From Tanytarsus gracilentus (lineage: Eukaryota > Arthropoda > Insecta > Diptera > Chironomidae): a stretch of 64,000 nt of DNA. Below the pieces are notes generated by a model. That model was given only the letters and a program-made list of their open reading frames with translations. It made no database searches and had not been told where the DNA came from. The position numbers were made by a program, and so were the translations under genes. The stretch spans positions 4,030,001-4,094,000 of the forward strand of contig JAXRKN010000042.1 in the NCBI GenBank assembly GCA_038502055.1, given 5' to 3'. How positions within the stretch are numbered: the stretch's first letter is position 1; the number at the start of each line of letters is the position of its first letter. Below are positions 54,275 to 64,000 of the stretch, in pieces.

Positions 54275-55113
54275 GCTTACTTGACACGGCATATCAAATG
54301 GATAGAGAAAAATTTTCCACCGCATTCTCTTAATTAGAGATCCTGAAAAAACCGGTTTTGGCCATTTCGGTTTTCACCGGTTTTGACTATTCAAAACCCG
54401 GTTTTAACCGGTTAACCGGTTTTGCGATTTTAAGAAAAATTCTGAAAAAAAACAACTAAAAATCATTAAAAAACAGAGATAATTTTTAGGGCTGAGGCAG
54501 ATGTTTCCTGAATGGTCTTAACTCCATCCAAAAGTCTGTCGAGGTCGAGATTATATGAGCGTACTTTTGTCGCTATCAGATCCGTCCTTTAGTGCCTTCT
54601 TGTTTGAAAATTTTTTTCAACACCTGCCACAACCAGCCTTGATTTTGGAACCCCCTCAAAAGTCGATCCACGAACCGCTACTTCTTAAGAAATTTTTTCT
54701 TCAAACGACCAAGAACTTGAATAATCAGACATCAATCTTTGTTTTTTTGCTGGCGGTGCGTTACTAAAGCTAGCCTCAATTTCTTTGCTCGTTCATGGCG
54801 CTGCTTCTACTGCTTTCGGTTGGTCAAAAATCTTGGGATTTTTTTCGAAATGACCACGTAAACTCGATGTTGAACCTCTCTAACACTTGTAAAGACACCG
54901 TTTTATAAGAAAGTTTTCACAAGACCAAAACTTTAAATTTTGAAAATTTACGAAGATTTGTTTATCAAACATTTTTATTAAAATTAAAAAATATCAAGAG
55001 CCATTAAATTTTTTTTTCGGTTAACCGGTTTTGAAAAGTTTCGGTGAAAACCGGCGAAAACCGGTTCGGTGAAAACCGTCAGGATCTCTACTCTTAATCC
55101 GTGTCAAGTAAGC
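54275..55113. repeat. 15-bp perfect inverted repeat split by a hAT element
   Basis: GCTTACTTGACACGG at 54275-54289 and its exact complement CCGTGTCAAGTAAGC at 55099-55113. Without the intervening hAT element the spacer would be about 45 bp. On each strand the repeat directly precedes a coding start: 23 nt before the Fanzor ATG and 6 nt before the ATG at 55120. Each copy also contains a donor-like TCAA|GTAAGC. It may be an element terminus, a palindromic operator-like site, or an inverted duplication of a leader. Confidence 0.85.
54335..55090. mobile_element. Non-autonomous hAT element upstream of the Fanzor
   Basis: The 756-bp insert is flanked by the 8-bp target duplication CTCTTAAT (54327-54334 and 55091-55098). 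Termini are TAGAGATCCTGA and its complement; TAGAG fits the hAT YARNG rule. Subterminal regions are full of AACCGGTT/CCGGTTTT motifs in both orientations, typical binding-site clusters of hAT ends. No transposase frame is present. It lies between the Fanzor and the divergent gene and may separate either from regulatory sequence or a 5' exon. Confidence 0.93.
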
Positions 55114-55119
55114 AACATC

Positions 55120-55579
55120 ATGAATATTTTGACTACGTACGGCAGCCCAAGCTTTCCAAAGTTTGTCGACGCAGCGTTCCACTCATTACCACAGGTGCAA
55201 AAAGAGAAAATCGACAAAAATGTTAAAGATGCTTACATTTCTTTTTTGATGTGCATCGAAAAAACAAGAGCTAATACCTTCAAAGTTGATGTTCGAGACA
55301 AACAAGAAAATCAGCTAGTAGTCCTAAGGTAATTTAATTTATTTTTTTGTAGTTGTTTTATCAATCTTTAATTTATTTAACTAGTAATCTTACAACACAA
55401 GAACAAATTAAGCAGAAGAAACAAGAAGAACAGCGACAGCGTCACATGCAGGTTATTATATTTTTTTACTTTGCTGTAAAATTGATTAAAAACTTTAATT
55501 TTTTGTTTAGTCAAAGACAAAATGTTTTGATCTGAGTGGTCGTGCTGATGAGCTCCAGAATTTTGAGATGACACTCTAA
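55120..55579 (+). CDS. Three-exon unknown protein, divergent from the Fanzor
   Basis: Exons 55120-55328, 55385-55451 and 55511-55579 (introns 56 and 59 bp) join in matching phases to 114 aa. All sites are GT-AG (CTAAG|GTAATT, TTAACTAG; CATGCAG|GTTATT, TTTGTTTAG). The protein begins MNILTTYGSPSFPKFVDAAF, continues with a helical, charged part (KEKIDKNVKDAYISFLMCIE), then a strongly coiled-coil-prone Gln/Lys/Glu stretch (EQIKQKKQEEQRQRHMQ). It ends CFDLSGRADELQNFEMTL. I do not recognise the family. Clean splicing across two introns argues strongly that it is, or recently was, a real gene. Its 5' end may be truncated: the start lies 7 nt after the inverted repeat. It converges on the ORC4 piece, 115 bp apart. 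It could be a partner gene of the Fanzor element, or the 3' end of a captured host gene. Confidence 0.55.
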
Positions 55580-55694
55580 TTTAATTTAATATCCAAATAT
55601 GTTAGTTATGATAGTTAGATTTCATACAAGAGATTATTTTATTTATATATATACATCGCTTAATAAAGATTTTAAGTTGTCAATTAATTTACGA

Positions 55695-56415
55695 CTACGC
55701 TTTTTCTTTCTTCGCCAGTTGATCAATCGATTTGTTCCATTCGGTTATGAATTTTTTACTGAAGTGAAAAGCACTTGGATCAAAAGCTCGCCTCAAGAAG
55801 GGAAGCTTAAATTGTTCGTATGCTTTTTTCGTCAATTTGAGATTATCTTTCGTGAATGAGGCGGCCTCGTGCGCTGTCGGAAGCTTTAAAATTTCACTAA
55901 ACAGCTTAATTCTCTCATCGAAATTTTCACTTTCCGGCAGGAGAAAAATTTGTCGATGAGAAAATCTCGATTTGACTCGTTTCTCGAGAAGCTCAATGAC
56001 ATCAAGTCGACAGGTTATGCCGAGAACACAAACTGGAGTCTGTGCTGATTGAGCAACATCAAAGAGATTATAGAGGAGAGTCTGATTGTGATGAGCGCAA
56101 AAGAGATCGAATTCCTCAATGATGAAAATAAGTCGCTGCAAGTCAGTGCCTAAAAATTACACAGCTTTAATTAAAATATGATTTATTTAGTTAATTGAGT
56201 TTACCAGTTTTTAAGCATGAAAGCAGGAACGTAAGATTTTCGGAAAAAGACGAAAATGTCCTTCCATGCACTTCTTTATCTAAATTCATCTGCGTTGTTA
56301 TTGATTTTAATGCAAGTCTATCGTCAGTATGTATGAAGCCATTAAGCGAGATAATCATTGTATTTGCTATGAAGATATCATGATGAAGAAGTTCCAATAG
56401 AACCGAGTTAACAAG
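55695..56415 (-). pseudogene. ORC4: Truncated origin recognition complex subunit 4 (ORC4)
   Basis: Two exons on the minus strand, 56415-56205 and 56149-55695, joined in phase (T-GTD). They read LVNSVLLELLHHDIFIANTM, then SFSENLTFLLSCLKTGTDLQ and the AAA+ core LIFIIEEFDLFCAHHNQTLL (Walker B, with EE for the usual DE). Sensor 1 and beyond follow: GITCRLDVIELLEKRVKSRF SHRQI. These are unmistakable ORC4, a subunit of the replication origin complex. The exon begins exactly after the place where the P-loop GPRGSGKT should end, and no such exon is found in the next kilobase. The frame stops at KSIDQLAKKEKA, about 150 residues before the usual end, so the winged-helix domain is missing. An AATAAA-like signal follows. 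It is probably a captured or duplicated fragment; a genuine gene with a long upstream intron and a shortened C-terminus is the alternative. Confidence 0.8.
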
Positions 56416-56467
56416 CTAAAAATTATTGTAAACAGTGAATGAGAAAATGTTCTGTGATGGAAATCAC

Positions 56468-56599
56468 TTGCAGCTCAACCAACGAGCATTCAGTATAATA
56501 CATCTCACAATGGTGACAGTATTTAAATTGAACCTCTCCATGCAGAGCTAAATATTCTGTTGGTGCATTATGTTCGCTACCTGAATAGAATGGAGTGCA
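56468..56599 (-). other. Candidate exon upstream of the ORC4 piece
   Basis: A 44-codon open stretch sits between a good acceptor (CATTTTGATTTAG) and a possible weak donor (CTGCAA|GTGATT), in phase 0 with the ORC4 exon that follows after 52 bp. The peptide is Cys/His-rich (ALHGEVQFKYCHHCEMYYTE, preceded by CTPFYSGSEHNAPTEYL) and has no similarity to ORC4 that I can see. A further possible exon (FNRVYIACLSSQNKTH) lies just upstream near 56640-56700. It may be the foreign 5' part of a chimeric transcript, a fragment of a transposon protein, or chance. Confidence 0.3.
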
Positions 56600-56719
56600 C
56601 TAAATCAAAATGAACAATTTATCAATTTTCTAATTTTCCAATTAATCGAACATGCGTTTTGTTTTGGCTGCTGAGACAAGCAATGTATACTCGGTTGAAA
56701 GCGGTTAGCACTGTAAAGC

Positions 56720-59700
56720 CAAAAGGGCAACAAATGGATAAAATTGAAATAAATATATCAAATTTGTCTCTTGATAAATGGATTTAGATTTCTCTTCGGT
56801 GAAAACAAAGCATTTCTATATTTGCATTTTGGCAATATAATAAATGATCATACGTAAATGCATTCTAAGTATAGACATTTTAGAATATTTCAATTTATTC
56901 AAAACGGCATGAATGGTCTAATTCAATTTATTACAAAACAACAAAAATCATTGTAATAAATTTTAAACAGACCAAATCATGCATATAGAGTGAATCAAAT
57001 CTAGAGGCGATTGTTTGAATAATCTCTACATTCGCAACACATTTGCTCATGACAATCGATTCCAAAATTTCTTAAATATATAAATGTGAAATATTTTTTT
57101 GCGAATTACACATTAAATCTCTTAAAAGGTTCCAGGTTCGTGATTTTCAGGTATATTGCACATTGAATCTAATAATATTGTTAGCTCGTAAAAAATGTCG
57201 CAAATGCATCGCAAGTAACAGAGAAATGATAATAAAATTCCACTAAAAGTTTCTCTTTTTCATAAAAACCGACGAGATCATAAAATTCTAATAAAACTAA
57301 GCAAATTATTGACGAGGAGATGTCAGAGTGTCTTTCATTATTCAATATTAATAAAACCATCTCTCTCTCTCTCTTGCTCCCTTCCAGTATACTACAAATC
57401 ACATTACTTTTTCTACTCGCTTTTTATGTCGCGTGTCTTTGTTTGATAAAATTCATTTTTCTTACTTTTCCATCATAAAATGTGCCACATCTCTTTTTTT
57501 GCGGTAGTCTCTTACGAGACTCTCTTTAATATAGGAAATTTTATGAAGCTCTTTGCACGATTCATTTCACTTTACACATTTGGCATGCATTTTTCCTCTT
57601 TCCTCTCCCTCCACAACGATCAACAATGGACGCCCAATTTACCAGTCGATTTACGTTGATGGAAATGTGAAGTCATACCTTATTAAGTTATACAAATCAC
57701 ATTCAATTCATCAGATATCACTCTTTATCCTTTCGAGTTTAATAGAGTGTATCAAAACATCAATTTGCCTAATCGAATTGCCTCATTTGGCAATTTATGG
57801 ATATTCACTTAAAGGAAACATAACATATCGGTTTATCAGTTTCCATAATCTCTTTTTACATCACTGGACGACCCCTTTACCATGCAAGATATCCTGAACA
57901 ATGTTTCACATGCATTTCAACCCCTTTCAACGTATATTTTTCGCAGTAAAAATCCTATGGGAATAACCATACATAGAAGTGGATAAATATATATATTAAA
58001 AGTGTTACATGTAAATCTTTCAAAAAATATCTAAGAAGAAGTTTCCCTCTGGTCACGTTTATTGCACATAATACTTTTTTTTTTGTTAGTACAACAAATA
58101 TTTTTATTTCATTACTTATTGGATAATAAAATTATGCTACAAGGTACCGATCTATTGTGATTGCCACGCTTGATTGGTCTCATTATGTCAATTTTGTAAA
58201 CTAACATTAAGAATTTTTAAGTGTTTGCCGTTGCATCGTTTGAATCACAGAAGTATTTTTTTATCTTCTTGGCTCCTAAATGTAAACATCAAACAAACGA
58301 TGAAAGTAGTCAACAAGCACTAGAGAGTCCTGTAAAAACTTTCATGCAAACAACAATCATTAGCTTTGAAATAATAAATATAAGTGAAGCCATACATGCG
58401 GCAGAGTATAAATTTTATTTGCTTTAATTATTGCAGTGTTCATCTTCCTTTCATATACGATTTTTAATATAGCATTGTCATCACTACAGGGCAACATGAA
58501 GTGTTAGCTTTGTTACTTGAAAGTTGCTTTCAAATTAACTCAATTGGTTTACAAATCAGAAACTTTTGCAAATATTTTTAATCGTTTCAGGCGTTAAAAG
58601 TTTTGTTTTAAAATTTCAATGCAACTTATAAATAGGAGAGAACAAAAATTGTAAAATTTTATAGCGATTGAGATAAGTGAAAGGGAATCATTTATTTTGC
58701 TCTTAACCACTCAATGATAATGTTTGTCATGTGAGATATGGATATGAAATTTACAAACATTCTTGAACTCTTTACCGAGCAGAGAAATAGAGAGAAATTC
58801 CACTAAGGACATTTCTCTTTAGATGCCAACAAAGGCAAAAGAAGAAAGGTTTGTTTTAGGAGATTGTTACTGCACAAAAATAGATAAATAATAAAATTTT
58901 CATTTTGATGGAGGATTGAATTCATTTAATTTGAAAGCTCCATCTTCCAATCGTATGATAAATGCTCACATTGCCTTCAACTTAATGCTATATCATTCGT
59001 TAGTAAAATGTCAACGTAAAAGATCTGATAATGTATCATATTTTCAGAGGATTCAGAATTGAAATTGGATGAAAGAGTCTTATGAAATGGCTTTAAAGTA
59101 TTTTTGTACTAGCTCAGTTTGAGACACGTTTTATCAAAATTTATTATCTTAAAAAGGCCAACACAAAAACACCGAAACTCTTCAGAAAGTTTTCTTTCAA
59201 GCAATCATTCTCCCTGTCTAAACTCGAAATTTATGAATGCATAAATGCAAATCTAAAAATAAAAATTTTCATATACATGTGCAATTTAAACGTATATGGA
59301 TGATAAAAAAAAACAATAGCAAACGGATGATTCGTTTGCCTATGGGTTGAATCATAATTTGAAATCATGCAACCGTAGATGGAAAGATTTCACAAAGAAG
59401 AGCCCTCATGCAAATTCATAGGTAATTTTTAATTATTTCGGTTTTGTGCACCTCCACTTTCGCAACACAGGTATTCAAAACGTGCCAGATTAAAATTAAT
59501 TTTCCTACAAAGAGAGAATGAGAGTAAAAAGGCCTTTCGCATCCGAGTCGCCAGAAGGAAAAATGCTACATATAATACGTTCAAGTTTAAAACAAAACAA
59601 AAAATATTTTCTTTGACTGCTTATGTAGATGTAAATTAAGAAAAACTCTCGGTTTTCGAGCCAACCGTTTATTCCGAAAAAAATGAAAAAGGTAAAAGGC

Positions 59701-60841
59701 AGCGCAATTTTCGGCAACGACAGCAAAGGATATGCGTGTATACACAACGAACGAAAGAATTTTCCACAAGATTTATCTGGCACGATTTTTACTCCCATAC
59801 TTTCAGCACTGCCTTTTTATGATAGTTGAAATGTGTGAGGCATACGTACTTAATGAACCCACATCAAATTTGACTCTTTCAATGCGACCAAAACAAAATC
59901 TGTTTTTTTCTCTACTTCTTTCAAGTTATCTCAAATTTGGAAAATAAAAATTTCAAGTATTGTTCTTTACCTCTTGATAATAATCCATCAGAAATTTTAT
60001 TGACACATTTTTCCTCATTTTTCTTGCTACAAAAGACAAAGGCAAAATTTTAAACTATGTTTTTCTTTGTTTGTCATCTAAACATGGACCGTAAAAACAA
60101 AAGCTGAAAGAGGTTGAAAAAGAAAAGAGATGAAGATTATTTTAAGGAGTAAAATTTACACATTAGAGATTTGATGTATAACAATTACCACGAAAAAAAT
60201 ATTTTCTTCACTTTTAAACGAAATAAAAGTCTCAAGTGATAAAAGAGGTGTGAAAACTTTAATATATAGCATACCGAAAATCTCATCAATATTGACAATT
60301 TAGGGTTGAAATTTTATCAGCATATTTAATGAAAATTTTGTTTTTGGCTTTTAATGTCTTACATAAGACAGCAAAAATATCTTAAGGTACTCACATGTGA
60401 GTAAAAAAAGGGGAGCGATATTCCAAAGAGTGAAAATTATTCATAATTTATACGGCAAAATCCATAATATTTTACAACACGACACTGTGTGTGTCGAAGA
60501 CGTGATAATGGTTGGAAAGGGTTGAAAACTTTTCTATACTTTGTGCAAACACTTTATAGGTATGTGAAGTCTCAAGGGGGCTGTTTTATGCTTAAGAAAG
60601 AACCTTACACTTTATAATAATCTCTCTAAGAAATAAAAGCATTGACAATAGATGTATTTAACAGCTGTCAGGAGATTACTAATCATAAGGATGCCTCGAT
60701 AAGGATGAAATATTTCGTTTAATTTTGGAGTTTATTAGAATTGGGATTTTTTAAAAATCATTGCTTATACTTAAAACTAAAATTTAATGATTCCCCTATT
60801 TCAATCTTTCATATTCTCATGAAAATGAATCTTTCATTTAT
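56720..60841. other. Gene-poor AT-rich region
   Basis: No supportable gene. The longest frame (57553-57897, plus) has random His/Ser/Ile-rich composition. Nothing repetitive beyond short simple tracts (TC run near 57361). Confidence 0.5.
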
Positions 60842-61737
60842 CGGCCAATACGGAAAATTTTTAAGACTTACTTTTTGCCTATTTTTTGGCTTTTACTCCT
60901 GTTTTTTACATTAACGAAAATCAGGTTGCATTTTTTCTTAATAGAACTTTTTATTCCGCGTCTTTTGATATATCACATGAACTATCTAGCATTCATAGTT
61001 ATGGAGTAATCTGCTCTCAAACATGAAAAAGTAAGTCTTAAAATTTCTGACTTTTTTCCGCGGATTCCAGCGGGGTATTTTTGATTTTGCAATAACTTTT
61101 GATTCTTTCAAGATAAAAATCTGAATTTTTTTGCATGTTTTAGATGAAGAACATTAGCAACTTTTGGAAGAATTAGAAATTTTTTTTACCTGCAGGAAGT
61201 GCTTAATATCCTCAAAAGAAAAACTAAACTTCAAAATTTACACTCATTTAATAATTTTAGAAATTTTATTTGGGATTTAAAAGAAGCAGTTCTGTGTTCT
61301 GTATCACTTTCAGTTAAAAATTTTGAGTATGGATACGCAGGAAGTGCCAGTAGGTGCAAAATTTAAAATCCCTTATTTCTCTTTAAGTATACCACATTGA
61401 AATTAGTGTAAGTCATTAGAATCATTGCAATGAGGCTATTGAATGGAACTGGATATAAAACTTATAAAATCATTGCCCAAATGAAAAGTTAGGAACACCT
61501 TTTTGATCCTGATCATCATTATATTTTTTACCACTTTATAAAGTAGTCTTTGAAAAAATTATCAAACACGTGCATACACATAAAAATATTTTAAGCACTT
61601 TAACTGCCTTTAAAGCAAGTGAAATCCTAAAGTAAAGCTCGGGAAAAGCATATATTTAATAACCAAATCTTAAAATATTAAAAAATAATTAGCAAAACGA
61701 GGTTTGAGAAAAAGTCAGTTTTTTTCCGTATTGGCCG
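60842..61737. mobile_element. Non-autonomous DNA element with TTAT target duplication
   Basis: Termini CGGCCAATACGGAAAA and its complement TTTTCCGTATTGGCCG are inverted and bracket 896 bp, with TTAT on both outer sides (60838-60841, 61738-61741). The same GACTT/AAGTCAGT-like motif follows each end, and GCAGGAAGTGC occurs twice inside. No coding frame. The superfamily is not assigned; a 4-bp AT-only target duplication is compatible with several. Confidence 0.75.
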
Positions 61738-61741
61738 TTAT

Positions 61742-62953
61742 GTTTATATAGGAGTGTGAAAATGTGGATTCTTAAGTGTGGATATTGATTTAGGAAATTG
61801 ACTTGAAGAAATTCCCTCGCTCGATGTATAATAATTTTGAGCGAGAATTTTGTTGAATTTTATGTACAAAAACGATGATACTATACACAGTTTTCTGTCA
61901 AGAAAGTGCATAAATGAAAATCCTTCTCGTTTATTTGCAACACTTTTTATTAGCTTTCAGCCAGCATGAAATGGGTTGTTCTGCATTTGCTCCTGCTATC
62001 TTCTATGGTTTTGACTGTGATTTTTTTAAAGCAAAATGGGGAAAATCATCATAAATTTGACGAATAATCTACATTATCCATACGTGGAGAAAAGCGCATA
62101 AATTTACATGATGTGCTCACACAATTTGATGACAAATTCAGGAAAAAAGAATCAAGCTGGGAAAAATGAGCAAAATCCGTGATATGATTTTCCATTTATA
62201 TATTTTTCACACTTTATCTCGATTTCCGTTGTTTTTGTTTTGCATTTCAAATGATGCTGCATTAGATTTTCAGAATAAATCAAAGTCAAACAAAAAATAA
62301 CATTTATATAAGAAGCGTTTTCATATTTACACACAACACAATTTAGGACTGTTGAGCACTCATACCTAAATTTCAATGGTAAAACATATTGACCATAATC
62401 TATTCGAGAACGGTCAATTACACTCGACAACATGTATCAAAACATTTTTGAAATCGATTCCCAAATCGACTCACTCCAAAAACCAAAAACACAACTTAAA
62501 TGTTGTAAGCTTGACCCTCATTCAACTCTTCTCTGTTTGTGTCAGGATGAAACGATTAAATTGTAAAATTGTTGGGGTATGGTATCTTGTTCGATTTTAA
62601 CTGCTCGTATTCCAAACTATTGTCTAGCACTAAAATTGAGCAGTTTTGAAACTTCGAAGCTAATGGTCTCAATTTTCTCAAATATATAAGCATTTTCTTT
62701 TGCAAACACACCATGATGACGATAGCTGACGATATGTGTGGAAATCAACTGAACTAGAATGAGTTGTGTGTGAGTGTCGAAGGTGTGGAAGTAAAATCCT
62801 TTGATTAATTAATTTTGCTTTGGTTAAACCTTAAAAATGACACATTTGTTATTTATTTTTTGGCCATCTTTTTATCCCCATCACATACATTTCTCACATC
62901 TAAAACTAAATAACATTACGGTTCGGTTTCTCATATACATATTGTGCTGTTGG
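61742..62953. other. Intergenic, nothing recognised
   Basis: AT-rich sequence between two DNA elements. Only short frames without motifs. Confidence 0.5.
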
Positions 62954-62961
62954 AAAATCAT

Positions 62962-63974
62962 TAGGGATCCTCGATTCCCCGGGGAATGGGATTTCGGGGA
63001 CCCCGGGGATGAAAACGCTCTTCCCCGGGGATCCCCGGGGACGGGGACGAACTAAAGACCGTTTTTAACCCAAAAATCCTAAAAAAATTTAAAGTTAAAG
63101 ACTAAATATGATTTTTTTCATTTTAAGACTTCAAATAAATAATGTCACAAAATAATAATTCATTTATGCAAAAACTACAATGCAAAATGGCAAAAAAATT
63201 AAATGCACACGATTTAAAAATTTTAAGAGTTAGTAACTTTTTATTCAGCGCTTGATTTTCCCTATAAATATTGAAGTTAAAAATTCTTAAAAATACTTTT
63301 CCAATTCATTTTTATCCAATTAATATTAAAGTTAATGTCATCTTAAGAATGCGTTAATTTTTTTATTTATGTTTTCAAAGTTTTTTGTTTACACTATTAC
63401 TGACTCTTAAAAAAACTTTGAAAATTGAAATAAAAAAAACTTAGGCATTCTTTAGGTGAAGTTAATTATTTTTAATATTAATTAAAGAAAATCAAGCGCT
63501 GAATAAGAAATTTCTCGTTCTAATTTTTTTATCCATCACCACATGTCTATTTTGAAACTCTCCTTTGTTCATAATATTTTCATAACTTTAACTGTAATTA
63601 AAGTATTTTTAAAAAAACTAAAAACACTTAAAGATATGATTAAAAGAAGATTTCTGACAACCGCCAATAAATTTTTAAAACTAGAATTAATTAATTCTGC
63701 AAATTAAAATAGGCTATACTTGAGTAATTTTTGTAGTTTTTGTGATAAATTGTTCAATTATTTGATTTTATTATGAGCTTCAATCAATATACGTCGATGA
63801 TGTTTTATTTAGAAATGGAAAACTTATATTTTGAAATTAATTTTTTTCAAATATTTTAGCCTCAAAATTTGTCTTTCACTTAAGTTTACTACTAAATTTT
63901 TCCCCGGGGATTCCCCGTCAAAAATCCGGGGACGGGGACGGGGAAAGACAACGGGGACCCCGTGAGGATCCCTA
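62962..63974. mobile_element. Non-autonomous hAT element with CCCCGGGG ends
   Basis: The 1013-bp insert is flanked by the 8-bp target duplication AAAATCAT (62954-62961, 63975-63982). Termini are TAGGGATCCTC and its complement GAGGATCCCTA; TAGGG fits hAT. About 90 bp at the left and 70 bp at the right are packed with CCCCGGGG/GGGGAC motifs in both orientations, while the interior is AT-rich and non-coding. The GC-rich ends are striking against this genome. Confidence 0.93.
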
Positions 63975-64000
63975 AAAATCATTAAGCAAAGGATAAGAGA

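Noticed and set aside
57553..57897. Plus-strand frame of 114 codons
   Set aside because: Random His/Ser/Ile-rich composition, no motif, no promoter.

Overview
The window looks like nuclear chromosomal DNA of an insect, most likely a fly and perhaps a nematoceran midge. It is very AT-rich. Coding exons are few and are separated by very short GT-AG introns (52-76 bp). Promoters are of the TATA/Inr/DPE type. The recognisable proteins (NAA10, NOC4, a TSSC4-like protein, an insect cuticular protein, ORC4) are animal or arthropod families. Species assignment is an inference; no rRNA, tRNA or mitochondrial marker was found.

Layout. 1-6.1 kb: no gene recognised, plus a long T/A homopolymer hairpin. 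6.1-9.9 kb: a compact housekeeping cluster. On the minus strand lie a SMIM13-like small membrane protein and NAA10 only 21 nt apart (probably one dicistronic mRNA), and a TSSC4-like U5 snRNP factor. That factor shares a 159-bp CRE-bearing divergent promoter with NOC4, a ribosome biogenesis protein, on the plus strand. 9.9-40.3 kb: a long gene-poor stretch containing one intronless transmembrane LRR protein (23.3-24.5 kb), a retroelement-like insertion with a 21-bp target duplication (22.3 kb) and a MITE with 51-bp perfect terminal repeats (30.3 kb). 40.3-41.4 kb: a secreted RR-type cuticular protein with a textbook TATA-Inr-DPE promoter and a probable GC-AG intron.

49.4-56.7 kb: the richest part. 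A small acidic/lysine-rich single-exon gene converges on a secreted Ser/Thr-rich protein whose intron holds a repeat with three 120-bp units. Then come a hAT-type MITE, a Fanzor gene (eukaryotic homologue of the RNA-guided nuclease TnpB) with three exons, and a second hAT element inserted just upstream of the Fanzor. A small divergent three-exon gene of unknown function follows, and it converges on a piece of ORC4 that lacks both the P-loop exon and the C-terminal winged-helix part. A perfect 15-bp inverted repeat sits in front of both the Fanzor and its divergent neighbour, and the hAT element has split it. The Fanzor frame carries a one-base break at a T5/A5 run.

56.7-64 kb: no gene recognised, two more non-autonomous DNA elements (TTAT and AAAATCAT target duplications).

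How the pieces relate: the 6-10 kb genes act in translation-linked N-terminal acetylation, splicing and ribosome assembly. The 52-56.7 kb block is best read as a mobile-element neighbourhood in which an RNA-guided-nuclease gene, an unknown partner ORF and a fragment of a host replication gene sit together.
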